Shown here: positions 8,220 through 16,603 of the stretch, one piece after another
Layout: each line of letters opens with the position of its first letter
Position numbering within the stretch: the stretch's first letter is position 1
Assembly: GCF_000568255.1 (NCBI RefSeq)
Contig: NZ_KK037166.1
Coordinates: 2,580,479-2,623,954, forward strand
Origin: Kutzneria sp. 744
GTDB lineage: Bacteria > Actinomycetota > Actinomycetes > Mycobacteriales > Pseudonocardiaceae
Direction: 5' to 3'
DNA length: 43,476 nt
Position numbers and translations under genes: made by a program
Notes under the pieces: model-generated
The model's input: only the letters and a program-made list of their open reading frames with translations
Database searches by the model: none
What the model was told of the DNA's origin: nothing

Positions 8220-9500
8220 GTGGCCAGTGGCAGCATGCCGGCCGGCATTCGATGGTGCCTGGCGCCGGCCGTGGCGATCGCGCTGTCGGTGCTCACGCCG
8301 GCCGGGGCCTCGGCGGCGGGTTAATCCGGCCGCCCGCGGTCATGCCGAGCCCCCAGGCGCCGGCAACAGACGCCGTCCTACAACGGGTTGGCGCTCGCGC
8401 CGCCGATGGGTTTCAACGGCTGGCAGCACTATCGCTGCGACATCACCGAGCGGACGATCCTGTCCAACGCGACGGCGCTAGTCACCACCGGCCCGGCACG
8501 GCTACAACTACGTCAATGCCGACGACTGCTGGATGGCGTCGCAGCGCGACGCCGACGGTGTCCTGCAAGCGAACTCGACCGCGTTCCCGCACGGCATCAC
8601 GTGGTTGGCCGGCCAGGTGCACAGGCTGGGCCTGAAGTTCGGCATCTACCAGGACGGCGGCTACCGCACCTGCGGCGGATTCCCCGGTATGTACGGCCAC
8701 ATCCGGCAGGACGCCGACACGTTCGCCTCGTGGGGTGTGGACTTCCTCAAGCTTGACTACTGCAACCAGCCGACCGACCAGTACGCCGGGGACAGCCCTG
8801 CACAGGTGGCGAAGATCGTCTACACCGATGTGAGCCGGGCGCTGCTGAGCACCGCCGGCCGATCGTGTTCTCCGAGTCCGCGCCGGCGTACTTCTGTTGA
8901 AGCGGGCCGAACTTCACCGACATCATGTCGTGGGTCGGCGAGACCGGGAACCTTGGCGGTTCGGCGACGATATCCAGCCCGGCTGGTCCAGCGTCCTGGC
9001 CAACTACCGTGAGGACAACGCACTCGACCCGGCCGCCCACGCCGGGCCCGGTCGCTGGAACGACGCGGACATGCTGCTGGCCGGCACCGCCGGCGCCTCA
9101 CCGATCGAGCAGCAGAGCCAGTGCTCGCTCTGGGCCGAGTTGGCGTCGCCGCTGCTGCTGTCCGCGGATCTCGGCTCGCTGTCGCCGCAGGCGATCGCGA
9201 TGCTGTCCAACCAGGACGTGATCGCCGTGGGCCAGGACCCGCGGGGGCACAGGGATGGATCGTGCACAGCGACGCCGACGTGAACGTGTTGGCCAAGCCG
9301 CTGGCCAATGGCGACATCACGATCGCGTTGTTCAACAAGTCCGCGACCGCGCGGAACATCTCGACCAGTGCGGGCAATCCCGGCGACTACCGGCTGACCG
9401 ACCTGTGGTCGCACCAGGCGACCGAGACCACCGGCATGGTCTCCGCAGACGTGCCGGCGCACGGCGTCGCGCTCTACCGCGTGGACCGCTCGAAGGCATC
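8220..9500 (+). pseudogene. GH27 alpha-galactosidase pseudogene
   Basis: Remnant of a secreted alpha-galactosidase that would split terminal alpha-galactosyl residues. GTG 8220 follows GGGAGGAAGCA and opens a signal peptide (VAIALSVLTPAGASA), but a TAA ends it at 8322. Conserved family blocks then appear in shifting frames: LALAPPMGFNGWQHYRC near 8390, [15 protein letters not shown] near 8515, [17 protein letters not shown], and [13 protein letters not shown] holding the nucleophile Asp region near 8745. After a break near 8890 come GPGRWNDADMLLAG with the acid/base Asp region and the C-terminal beta domain NVLAKPLANGDITIALFN. At least four frame breaks are needed. The 3' end is cut by an IS3 fragment. 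Confidence 0.88.
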
Positions 9501-9552
9501 GTGGCTACCGCCGTCGGTCGCGATCGTCCCGGATGTCAGTGGCACCGCAGCG

Positions 9553-9745
9553 CACCGAATCAGCCGTGGGTCACCGACATCACCGAACACCCCACCCGTG
9601 AAGGAAAGGTGTACTGCGCGGTCGTGCTCGACGTGCACTCCCGACGCGTCGTCGGCTGGTCGATCGACTCCAGCCAGACCGCCGCGCTGACGACCAACGC
9701 GCTCGGAATGGCCATCGCGAACCGCGCTTCAACCGGAAGTCGACC
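9553..9745 (+). pseudogene. IS3-family transposase (orfB integrase core) fragment
   Basis: About 63 residues in one frame read NQPWVTDITEHPTREGKVY, VVLDVHSRRVVGWSIDSS and then ALGMAIANR. This is the start of the rve integrase core, with the first catalytic Asp in WVTDITE. Neither the N-terminal half nor the distal DDE residues are present. It differs from the IS3 element at 29426, whose matching stretch is NQLWLADITEHRSTEGKLY. It probably marks the insertion that truncated the alpha-galactosidase gene. Confidence 0.85.
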
Positions 9746-9746
9746 C

Positions 9747-9907
9747 TCACGCTGATTGTTCATGGCCACAGCACGTCGAAAGCCAGTCGTGGAGTTGATC
9801 GCGCACAGTGGCGATCGCGGCCTCGGCGTCAAAGCCTAGCGTCCCGCGCGCTGGTCACGTAGCTCATGGCGGGCACGCGCAGCTGCTCGGCCGCCCGATC
9901 GGGCACA
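9747..9907 (-). pseudogene. GntR (YtrA-type) regulator C-terminal remnant
   Basis: On the minus strand the codons read VPDRAAEQLRVPAMSYVTSA and, after a small frame slip, ALGFDAEAAIATVRDQLHDW, ending at TGA 9747-9749. The intact GntR gene at 12566 has VPDEAAQQLRVAAAGYVTSV and ALGFGEEAVIAAVRDQF at its end, a clear relationship. The DNA-binding half is absent, replaced by an unrelated fragment at about 9908. It shows that a second, paralogous YtrA-like locus once existed here. Confidence 0.7.
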
Positions 9908-10090
9908 AGAAGCCCCGCTCCGAGTTCACCACCAAGTACACGACCAGCTCGTTCAAGACGGCCAACGTGCCGGTGACGATCACCGGCGTCGGCTTCTTCG
10001 ACTTCCTGCACGGCCAGACCGGCGTCGCCCCCAACGGCATCGAGCTGCACTCGGTGCTGGACGTGCAGTTCGGCAGCGAGGAGGTGGCTC
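9908..10090 (+). pseudogene. Fragment of a conserved actinomycete hypothetical protein
   Basis: The plus strand encodes KKPRSEFTTKYTTSSFKTAN, VPVTITGVGFFDFLHGQTG and VAPNGIELHSVLDVQF. The GVGFFDFxHGQxGVAPN block is, as I recall, the C-terminus of a widespread actinomycete protein of unknown function. There is no start codon or N-terminal half, and the preceding bases belong to the GntR remnant on the other strand. I cannot assign a role. Confidence 0.6.
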
Positions 10091-10271
10091 CGCCAACCTG
10101 GTCATCGCCGCCACCTTCATCACCGGCCAGCGGCTTCCGCCCGATCATGGACTGACCGACCCCAGCTGCCCAGTCCTGCACCCCCCGCACGGAAGATCGC
10201 GAACAAGTTCATCTACCTGACGCAGGTGGAGGGTCAACGCGGATTGCGCACGAGCGGAGACTGTGCCAACG

Positions 10272-10293
10272 TTGTATCGACCGTTTGATACAA
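10272..10293. promoter_or_regulatory. Inverted repeat TTGTATC-N8-GATACAA, putative GntR (YtrA-type) operator
   Basis: Perfect 7-bp arms (10272-10278 and 10287-10293) lie 14 bp before the ATG at 10307 of the membrane protein gene that is followed by the GntR gene. YtrA-type regulators are often autoregulated through such dyads at the head of a regulator/membrane-protein operon, so this is the natural site for the regulator encoded at 12566. The assignment is inference from position and symmetry. Confidence 0.6.
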
Positions 10294-10306
10294 ATTTGGG
10301 GCGGAC

Positions 10307-10348
10307 ATGACCCACATCCTCCTGCTCGGCGGCATTACCGTGGTGTTC
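10307..10348 (+). pseudogene. Membrane protein gene, first 14 codons (cut by IS256-like element)
   Basis: ATG 10307 follows a GGGGCGG ribosome-binding site and opens MTHILLLGGITVVF, the start of a transmembrane helix. The IS256-like element begins at 10349. Skipping it and one copy of the 8-bp duplication joins this frame exactly to AGIVLLVLWPTVRSGPRLL at 11818, so the original gene encoded an integral membrane protein of 265 residues. See the second part for function. Confidence 0.85.
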
Positions 10349-11809
10349 GAGATTGTCCCGAGGTTCGTGGAACTTCGGTGGCGGCCCATGATCGTCAGGC
10401 TGCGGTCACACGCCCATCATGCCTCACAACACCGGCGGTTTCGGTCGCGACATGCCGTTCGAGCGCGACCCGTAGCGCGGGCAGGTGCAGATGCCCGTTG
10501 ACACGGCGGAACTGCTTGCCAGCCTCGACCATGCCCGCAGCACACCAACGCAACGCCATCTTCCCGTCACGCCAGCGTTTCACGTTGCGGGCATGCTCGC
10601 GGCAGATAGAGATCATCGACTCGATGGCGTTGGTAGAGCGCAAGGTTCGCGCCAACGTCGGGGACACCTCTAGCCGTAGCACCGTCAGCGTCTCATCTAG
10701 CCCTTCGCGCACCGAAGCGGCCGCACCAGAATGTGTGCGGTCCAACTCCGCGGCCAGCGCCTCCAACTGAGCCTGAGCGGCCAGGGCACCCTCAGCGTGG
10801 TAGGCATCACGCATTCGACGCTGTACCACCGACTTCAGCTTCTCAGGCAGCTTGTCGACCACATTCCTGACCTTGTGTAGTTGACACCTCTGGATCACCG
10901 GATGATCAAAAACGTCCTTGATCGCGCGGTGCAGCGCCTTCGAGCCGTCGACCACCGCCAGGACCGGGCGGGTGACATCTAGACCCCGCTCCCGCAGACT
11001 CACGATCAACTCGGTCACCAAGGTGGCGTTCTCGGTCGAGCCCTCCACCAGCGCCAGCGGGTACTTGGTGCCGTCGATGCCGATCCCCAACGCCACGACG
11101 CAGCAGTGCTCGGCGAAATGCACCCCGTCGACCATGAACGCCACCAGATCCAGTGTGGACAGATCAGCCGACAGCAGATCGGCCAACGCGGTCTCGGTCG
11201 CGGCCACGAACTTCCGCGACACCGCCGACTTACTGACCGCCGTAGCGGCGTCGGTGACCTGGGCACCCACCGGTTCCAGGCCGGCGGTGTAGCGGCGGGT
11301 CGACAGCCCGGCCAGCATCCTCTCCAGCGCCATCCGGCCCAGCACCTCGGTGTCGTTGACCGCCTCGTAGCTGGCCACCGGCAGCTCACCGGAGCCATCA
11401 GCCGCGCGCATCCGGGGTCGGGTAACCGGCACGCGCCGTCCGCCCAGGGGCACCGACCCTCGCTCGTGGCCGTGGCGCACTGCGGCCCGGTCCGGATCGT
11501 GCTGGCCCCGCGGCCCGCACATCGCGGTCACGTCCGCGTCCATCATCGCGGTCAACACCTGCATGCCAGCGCCCACCGCGAGCGCGAGCAGGCCCTCGCG
11601 CAGGTCGGCGGCGATCTCGTCCAGCGCGATACTGATCCGCTCGGGCACGGCGATCCGGGTCGAGTCGATCTCCGGTGTCTGGTACTGCTTATCCACGGCG
11701 GTCCCCTTGCTTGTCGGGTTGTCCTGGCAGACGCCCAACACCTACCTCATGGCAGGTCTCAGGCGGGGGACCGCCACCTCAGAACTTCCACGAGACCTGG
11801 GACAACCTC
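10349..11809 (-). mobile_element. IS256-family insertion sequence, 1461 bp, with 8-bp target duplication
   Basis: The outer ends read GAGATTGTCCC (10349) and, on the other strand from 11809, GAGGTTGTCCC. The resemblance extends imperfectly for about 40 bp (CGTGGAA, GGTGGCGG). TGGTGTTC flanks it at 10341-10348 and 11810-11817, an 8-bp target duplication as IS256 elements make. It carries one transposase gene on the minus strand. Because the duplication is intact and the target frame is still open on both sides, the insertion looks recent compared with the decayed genes to the left. Confidence 0.93.
10395..11696 (-). CDS. IS256-family transposase
   Basis: A 433-residue mutator-type DDE transposase. 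Start GTG 11696 is preferred because AAGGGG lies 7 bases upstream; the ATG at 11741 would add 15 residues. The core shows FMVDGVHFAEHCCVVALGIG with the first catalytic Asp, VLAVVDGSKALHRAIKDVF with the second, and the helical insertion domain with CQLHKVRNVVDKLP, a hallmark of the family. It ends with TLRSTNAIESMISICRE containing the final Glu. All blocks are present in a single frame, so the enzyme is probably active. It lies within the inverted repeats and fills almost the whole element. Confidence 0.93.
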   Translation of the reverse strand: MDKQYQTPEIDSTRIAVPERISIALDEIAADLREGLLALAVGAGMQVLTAMMDADVTAMCGPRGQHDPDRAAVRHGHERGSVPLGGRRVPVTRPRMRAADGSGELPVASYEAVNDTEVLGRMALERMLAGLSTRRYTAGLEPVGAQVTDAATAVSKSAVSRKFVAATETALADLLSADLSTLDLVAFMVDGVHFAEHCCVVALGIGIDGTKYPLALVEGSTENATLVTELIVSLRERGLDVTRPVLAVVDGSKALHRAIKDVFDHPVIQRCQLHKVRNVVDKLPEKLKSVVQRRMRDAYHAEGALAAQAQLEALAAELDRTHSGAAASVREGLDETLTVLRLEVSPTLARTLRSTNAIESMISICREHARNVKRWRDGKMALRWCAAGMVEAGKQFRRVNGHLHLPALRVALERHVATETAGVVRHDGRVTAA

Positions 11810-11817
11810 TGGTGTTC

Positions 11818-12573
11818 GCCGGCATTGTGCTCCTGGTGCTGTGGCCGACGGTCCGCAGCGGTCCGCGGCTGCTGCGCAACTGGGGGGTGGCCGAGCCAAC
11901 CTCGCAACAGGGCCGCATCGCCCGGCTCTACCTGCTCTACCGCCGCGTGCTCTACGTGGTGCTCATCATCGTGACCAGCCTGATCGGCGGGCTCCAGGAG
12001 CAGGAACAGATGTTCCCGCGCCCGTTCTTCCCCTACCTCGGGTGGTTTTTGGCGGCGCTGCTGCTGGGCGAGCTGATCGCGATGCTGCGGCCGGTGAACG
12101 GCAAGGTCCGGGTGGCCACGCTCCAACGCCGCACCATCCGCGACGTGCTGCCGGCGTGGATGATCGTGGCGCACGTGGTGACGGTGGTGGCCGCGGTGGT
12201 CGGCATTCTGCTGGTCAACGTGGATGTGCCGGGCCTCATGCCGGTCTGGGCACAGGTAGTGGTGGTCGTCGTCAGCGCGGTGGCCGTCTACGCCCTCGCG
12301 TGGCTGACGGTGGCCCGCCCGGCCATCGGCGACGCCGTGGTCGATCGGGCGCTGCGGCTGCGCAGTGTCCGGGTGACGATCGGCCTCGGCACGATGTTCG
12401 CGGCCACCATGCTCACTGATGAGCTGTACCTGGTGACCGGCCCCGACCAGGTGACGGCCGCCTCCATCGGCGTGATCGTGCTGGTGTTCGGCCTGGTGAT
12501 GTGGGGCGTGATGACCAGCGCGTTCGCCTTCTGGAGCGGATTCCGCGGCCAGGTGCCGGCCCGCAATGGCTGA
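11818..12573 (+). pseudogene. Membrane protein gene, main part (interrupted at codon 15)
   Basis: The remaining 251 codons of the split gene are free of frameshifts. The protein has about five hydrophobic spans: AGIVLLVLWPTV, RRVLYVVLIIVTSLIGG, FFPYLGWFLAALLLGELIAML, MIVAHVVTVVAAVVGILLV with VVVVVSAVAVYALAWL, and VIVLVFGLVMWGVMTSAFAF. I do not recognise a named family. Similar polytopic proteins are commonly paired with a YtrA-type GntR regulator. The stop overlaps the GntR start by 8 bp (12566-12573), so the two genes were translationally coupled. With the insertion it could be made only from a start inside the IS. Confidence 0.8.
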
Positions 12574-12967
12574 CCTGGTCATGATCGCGGTGGAGCCGGA
12601 CAACGGCGTCGCCCCGTGGCGGCAGGTGCGGGACCAGATCGCGGCCCGGATCGGCTCGGGCACGCTGCCCGTCGGCGCAAGACTGCCGACGATCCGGCAG
12701 CTCGCCCGCGATCTGGGCCTGGCCGCTGGCACCGTCGCCCGGGCCTACCGGGAACTGGAGGCGGCCGGCGTGCTGCAGACCGCCCGCCGGCATGGAACCG
12801 TGGTGGCGCGCCGCGTCGTGCCGGACGAGGCGGCGCAGCAGCTGCGGGTGGCGGCCGCTGGCTACGTGACCAGCGTCCGGGCATTGGGTTTCGGCGAGGA
12901 AGCGGTGATCGCCGCCGTGCGGGACCAGTTCAGAGATCCCTCGACGCAGGGGATGCCTCCGCCCTGA
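12566..12967 (+). CDS. GntR-family transcriptional regulator, YtrA subfamily
   Basis: A 133-residue one-component repressor. The N-terminal winged helix-turn-helix spans residues 15-80, with WRQVRDQIAARIGSGTLPVG, the recognition-helix region RDLGLAAGTVARAYRELEAAG and wing GTVVARRV. A short all-helical tail (about 50 residues) instead of a large ligand domain is the YtrA signature. It overlaps the upstream membrane protein gene by 8 bp and probably controls it through the dyad at 10272. The IS256 insertion may have cut it off from that promoter, so its present expression is uncertain. Confidence 0.88.
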   Translation: MADLVMIAVEPDNGVAPWRQVRDQIAARIGSGTLPVGARLPTIRQLARDLGLAAGTVARAYRELEAAGVLQTARRHGTVVARRVVPDEAAQQLRVAAAGYVTSVRALGFGEEAVIAAVRDQFRDPSTQGMPPP

Positions 12968-13523
12968 GGCCCCTTGTTCGTACTCCCATTGGGGATGGCG
13001 GCGTTGCTGCGCTAGGAAGCTTTGTGTACCAAGCGAAGTCCGACCCGCGGTAGCGGGCGGCACGATGGTTTCACCACGAAACTGCTGCCCTGCGGCTACT
13101 CGCCCGCTCCTTCGTGGAGACCCACTCGAGTACGGCACACTGACCGATGGTCCATCGACTGGCAGTCGAGTGGTCCCTTGGCGGTGACAGACGACACCAA
13201 CTGGTCACCGAGCTCCGCAACGACATCGATGCCCACGGCTTTGAACTGCGAGCAGGTACTGGGACGTTGCCGCCAATCGCTCACATTCGGGCCTCGTGGC
13301 AGCCCGGGACGCCTGTTCGCGTGAATCGCGTAGGCGGTGCGCTCCCCACTTGGTTAGCCTCGAGTCATGTTCAGCTTCACAGGGCTGAGGTCGGCGAGGT
13401 TCTTGATGGCGCCATTGGGTCCGGCGGCCGGGCACATGTTGACCATCGAGCCGTTGAACACGGTCGGCGAGGAGTGCTCGTATTCGAAGAGGTCGTTCCG
13501 GTCGGCGGGCCGTTCGGCGATGA
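12968..13523. other. Intergenic stretch without a supported gene
   Basis: Open frames here show no family resemblance and change frame freely. Part of it, from the ATG at 13367 onward, may be the ruined 5' end of the condensation-domain gene that becomes recognisable at 13524, but I could not align it confidently. No repeat, RNA or strong promoter is evident. Confidence 0.5.
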
Positions 13524-14190
13524 AGCGGCGGTGTTCTGCTGGTATTCGCTCAGGCGCTGTCCTACCAGTCCGGCGGCCACGGGGCGCTGCCGAATCTGTC
13601 CTGGGTCGTGGCCGTGCCGGAGAGACTGCCGGACGACCAGGTGCGTGAGGTGGTGCGCAGCCTCGTGTTGCGGCACGAGGTGCTGCGCACCACCTTCGAC
13701 GCCGACGGTGACGGCCGGCCGCGGCAGAGCGTGCACGAGGACGTCCTCGTCGCGGCGTTGCCGCACATCGAGGACGAGCAGTCCCGGCACCTCTTCGTCG
13801 AGACTCCGTTCGACGTCACGTCCGAATCCCCGATCCGGTTCGGACGCACGTCGGCCGGAGACCTGATCTTCGTCGTCTCGCACATCGCGGCCGACGGCAC
13901 GGGGGCCTGGATCCTCGTCGACGAACTCACCGAGTTGCTGGCCGCCCGGGCCCAGCGGCGAGACGCACGCCTGGGCGCGGACGTGCCGCAGCCGGTCGAC
14001 CGGGCCTGCCACGAGCGGGCAGGCGGCCGGCCCCGGGCCGATCCGGCCTGCGGCACTGGAACTCCGCGTTGCGGGAGTTCCCTGTGACGGCTTTGCCGGT
14101 GAGCCACGGCAAACCCGGGGCCGACGTGGTACGGGCGGAGCTGGTGTCGCCGGCCGCGACCCTGGCGCTGGCGTGTGCGGGCCGATGTTC
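13524..14190 (+). pseudogene. Condensation-domain (NRPS-like) protein pseudogene
   Basis: The frame running from 13524 to 14087 reads LVFAQALSYQSGGHGALPNL, then RSLVLRHEVLRTTFDADG (the conserved RHExLRT block) and FVVSHIAADGTGAWILVDEL. The last corresponds to the condensation motif HHxxxDG with the first His replaced by Ser. A frame slip near 14050 then leads to HWNSALREFPVTALPVSHGK and LVSPAATLALA. The 5' part and the C-terminal half of the domain are missing. A stand-alone condensation protein would form amide or ester bonds between carrier-bound substrates, but no NRPS partner genes lie nearby. It appears inactive. Confidence 0.72.
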
Positions 14191-14200
14191 GGCCTCTGAC

Positions 14201-14216
14201 CACATCCGCTCATGCC
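14201..14216. repeat. Short dispersed repeat ACATCCGCTCATGCC, copy A (copies at 14862 and 18151)
   Basis: ACATCCGCTCATGCC occurs here (14202-14216) and identically at 18151-18165, with a one-base variant ACATCCGCTCGTGCC at 14862-14876. All three lie at gene borders, two of them shortly after a stop codon on the plus strand. Function unknown. Confidence 0.55.
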
Positions 14217-14259
14217 GCGAAGACGAAGTCGCGTTTGCTGTCGGCGCGTGGCGGGCAGA

Positions 14260-14835
14260 ATGACGGATGGGGGTGGTGCTGATGCCCGGGATGCCTATGT
14301 CCTCACAAGTGGCTCGCGCGCAGATCAACTGGCCGTGGCGAACCAGCGTCGCCGCCGCGTTGACGGGAGCGGCGGTCCGGTCCTCACTGTGTTGTCCGGT
14401 TCCGCGATGGTGGGCTGGGTGCTCGCCTGCGCGTTCGGAGTGTTCGTCGGGGCTGTCGCGCGCTTGAGCGCCCACCAGACCGCGTCGGCCTACCCTGTAG
14501 GCGCTGACCCGGTGGACTTCGAGGCGATCAGGCGCATCGTGCGCACGGGTGGACAGGTGCGCGAACGCCGGCTCGCGGCCACGGTTTTGCACATGGCTCA
14601 TCGAACACTGAGCATCCCGTTCGCACCCAAGGCCTTCTCCTGCGTGATGGCTCTGGCGGCGATGCTCGGGCTGGCACAGGTGGTGTTGGAGGGCAGCTGG
14701 TTGGGACTTGTCCAGGCAGTCGTGTTCGGCACGATGGCGGCCGTGCTGCCGGCGCAGGCACGGCGCCAGCGGCAGCGAGCGAGCCAGGCGGCGGCGCATG
14801 CGCTCGAAGCACTCGACCAGCCACCAGCGTCCTGA
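14260..14835 (+). CDS. Membrane protein of unknown function
   Basis: From ATG 14260 the frame encodes 191 residues. A polar N-terminus of about 50 residues is followed by a hydrophobic span (TVLSGSAMVGWVLACAFGVFVGAVA), a soluble segment (residues 80-125) and two adjacent spans (FSCVMALAAMLGLAQVVL, LGLVQAVVFGTMAAVLP). A basic tail RRQRQRASQAAAHALEAL ends it. I recognise no family. Ribosome-binding sequence before the chosen ATG is weak, and the GTG just before VLTVLSGSAMVGW could be the true start. A short repeat (ACATCCGCTCATGCC type) lies 60 bp before and 28 bp after the gene. Confidence 0.55.
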   Translation: MTDGGGADARDAYVLTSGSRADQLAVANQRRRRVDGSGGPVLTVLSGSAMVGWVLACAFGVFVGAVARLSAHQTASAYPVGADPVDFEAIRRIVRTGGQVRERRLAATVLHMAHRTLSIPFAPKAFSCVMALAAMLGLAQVVLEGSWLGLVQAVVFGTMAAVLPAQARRQRQRASQAAAHALEALDQPPAS

Positions 14836-14918
14836 GGTCGCCGAACGCTCGACAACAGCGAACATCCGCTCGTGCCGCCGAGCGCGCCCGGCAAGTCCGC
14901 TGGCCGGTGAGCGGTCGC

Positions 14919-15659
14919 TCAGCCCTGGCGAGTTGGCCGAATGGTCAGGTCCCCGATTTCGACGTCGTCGGGTTGGTCGATCACGAACGCGATCGCCCGG
15001 GCCACCGCTGTGGGGTCGATACCGAGGTCGGCCATGTTCTGCCTGGCCTGCTCGCGCACGGCCGGATCGTCGACGGCGTGGTCGATGAGCTCGGTCCGGA
15101 CGTAGCCGGGCGAGATCGAGGTCGTCCGCAGGACCCCGTCAGTGCTTTCCTGCCGCAGTCCCTCCAGAAGGGTGCGTACCGCGTTCTTCGTCCCGGCGTA
15201 CACCGCCTGAGTGGGGACGATCTTCAGGCCGGAGGTCGAGACGACGGTGACGAGGTGACCGCTGCCCTGACGGCGGAACACCGGCAGAGCGGCGGCGATC
15301 CCGTGCAGAATCCCCTTGACGTTGACGTCGACCATCGCTGACCAGCCCTGCACGTCCAGGTCGGCAACGCGGCCGATCCTGGTGATCCCGGCGTTGCCCA
15401 CCAGGACGTCCAGTCGGCCGAAGCGCTCGAGTGCGAGGGCGATCAGCGACTGGAGGTCTTCGGGACGGGTGACGTCCACGCGTGTGGCGGCCGCCTTGCC
15501 GCCTGCGGCGTCGATGTCGGTGACCAGCCGGTCCAGTCGTTCGGTGCGGCGGGCGCCGAGGACGACGGCCGCGCCGAGTGAGGCCAGGTGGCGGGCTGTC
15601 GCCTCGCCGATGCCGCTGCTGGCGCCGGTGATGGCGACGACCTTGCCGTGGATGGTCAT
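14919..15659 (-). CDS. Short-chain dehydrogenase/reductase (SDR)
   Basis: A 246-residue classical SDR oxidoreductase using NAD(P)H. The Rossmann motif TGASSGIG lies at residues 11-18, GARRTER suggests a preference for NADP, NAGIT follows near residue 90, and the active site comprises Ser in VVSTSG and YAGTK near residue 155. The length is that of the family. Start ATG 15659 has AGGATCGTC just before it. It diverges from the TetR gene at 15719 with only 60 bp between, and two operator repeats lie there, so it is very likely the main target of that repressor. The substrate is unknown, probably a small ketone or aldehyde. Confidence 0.9.
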   Translation of the reverse strand: MTIHGKVVAITGASSGIGEATARHLASLGAAVVLGARRTERLDRLVTDIDAAGGKAAATRVDVTRPEDLQSLIALALERFGRLDVLVGNAGITRIGRVADLDVQGWSAMVDVNVKGILHGIAAALPVFRRQGSGHLVTVVSTSGLKIVPTQAVYAGTKNAVRTLLEGLRQESTDGVLRTTSISPGYVRTELIDHAVDDPAVREQARQNMADLGIDPTAVARAIAFVIDQPDDVEIGDLTIRPTRQG

Positions 15660-15679
15660 GACGATCCTCCGCCTAGAAT

Positions 15680-15728
15680 GGACACATGTCCGGTTACCCC
15701 GACGACCTTAACGGACACATGTCCGGTT
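15680..15728. promoter_or_regulatory. Two direct copies of GGACACATGTCCGGTT, TetR operator pair
   Basis: The 16-bp unit occurs at 15680-15695 and 15713-15728, 33 bp apart (about three helical turns). Each copy contains the dyad GGACA-CA-TGTCC. Both lie in the divergent promoter region of the SDR and TetR genes, and each contains an in-frame ATG of the TetR gene. Repressor bound here would block both genes. The role is inferred from position and symmetry. Confidence 0.72.
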
Positions 15729-16282
15729 CTGCCAGCGGCCCGCTGCGTGCAGACGCCCAGCGCAACCGCGAACGGATCCTGCAGGCGGCGCGCGATCTCG
15801 TACACGAGCCGGGAGAGCTGAAGCTCAACGCGGTCGCGAAGGCCTGCGGCATCGGGCAGGGCACGCTGTACCGACACTTCCCGACACGCGAGGACCTCCT
15901 CGCTGAGGTGTACCGCCGCGAGGTGGGGGAGCTGGTCGCCATGGCTGCGCCTCTACTGGTGACCCACGAGCCGCTCGATGCGTTGGCGGCGTGGTTCGAC
16001 CGGGTGGCCGCCTACGCCCGGGTCAAGCGTGATGTGTTCGCCGCGGTCGAGGCGGCGACGTGGAGTGACCTCGCTGCCCATAGCCTCGGCCCGATCGGTG
16101 AGGCGATCGAACTGTTGCTGGCCGCCGGTCGCTCGGCCGGCAGCATCCGTCCCGACGTCGAAGCTCGTGACGTGATCGTGCTGATCAGCTGGTTGTCCCG
16201 GCTAGACGACGACGAACTGGGCACACGAGGGCCTCGATTGTTGTCGATCCTCGTTGACGGTCTCCGTCCACACCGTCCCTGA
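15719..16282 (+). CDS. TetR-family transcriptional repressor (divergent to SDR)
   Basis: A 187-residue one-component repressor. The helix-turn-helix occupies residues 9-55 (RADAQRNRERILQAARDLV, then AVAKACGIGQGTLYRHFPTREDLL). The all-helical C-terminal domain carries the ligand pocket (WFDRVAAYARVKRDVFAAVE). Two in-frame ATGs, 15686 and 15719, each sit inside a copy of the operator repeat. I prefer 15719 because the conserved N-terminus starts soon after; using 15686 gives 198 residues. It probably represses itself and the SDR, releasing both when a small substrate binds. Confidence 0.88.
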   Translation: MSGSASGPLRADAQRNRERILQAARDLVHEPGELKLNAVAKACGIGQGTLYRHFPTREDLLAEVYRREVGELVAMAAPLLVTHEPLDALAAWFDRVAAYARVKRDVFAAVEAATWSDLAAHSLGPIGEAIELLLAAGRSAGSIRPDVEARDVIVLISWLSRLDDDELGTRGPRLLSILVDGLRPHRP

Positions 16283-16603
16283 GGCGAATGTGCCGTAGGC
16301 GCTCTCGTGACGCGGCCTGTGCGGGGCACCCACATGCCGCGAAGTGTCCGCCGTTGCCGAGGTCGGCGGTCGATAGGGGGCATTCGCTGTTCGGTGGGTG
16401 TCGTGATGGCGTGGCGTGGGGGTCGCCAACCTGTGCTGGACTCACGGTCAGCCGCGTCCTGTCCTGCCGACGAGCGGACAGCTGGCCTCGGGCTGGCGGG
16501 GAAAGTCGCGGCTTGCAGGTTGGACCGAACCGCGGTACTTTCGATACGAGACGGTAGCGTAGCGGAATGGGGTGGCACCATCAGTGCTCCGGAACCCAGC
16601 GGC
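16283..16603. other. Intergenic region with one operator-like dyad
   Basis: There is no gene I can support here. Its right end holds the promoter of the next TetR gene and an imperfect dyad at 16545-16561. Confidence 0.5.
16545..16561. promoter_or_regulatory. Imperfect dyad TACGAGACGGTAGCGTA, putative TetR operator
   Basis: The 17-bp sequence matches its own complement at 12 of 16 non-central positions, with outer arms TACG/CGTA. It lies 43 bp before the TetR start at 16604. TACCGT-type cores are common in operators of this repressor class. It probably serves autoregulation of the TetR/oxidoreductase pair. Confidence 0.5.

Noticed and set aside
13524-14190. Condensation-domain remnant considered as the edge of an NRPS gene cluster
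   Set aside because: No adenylation, carrier or thioesterase domain or tailoring gene is present on either side within the window.
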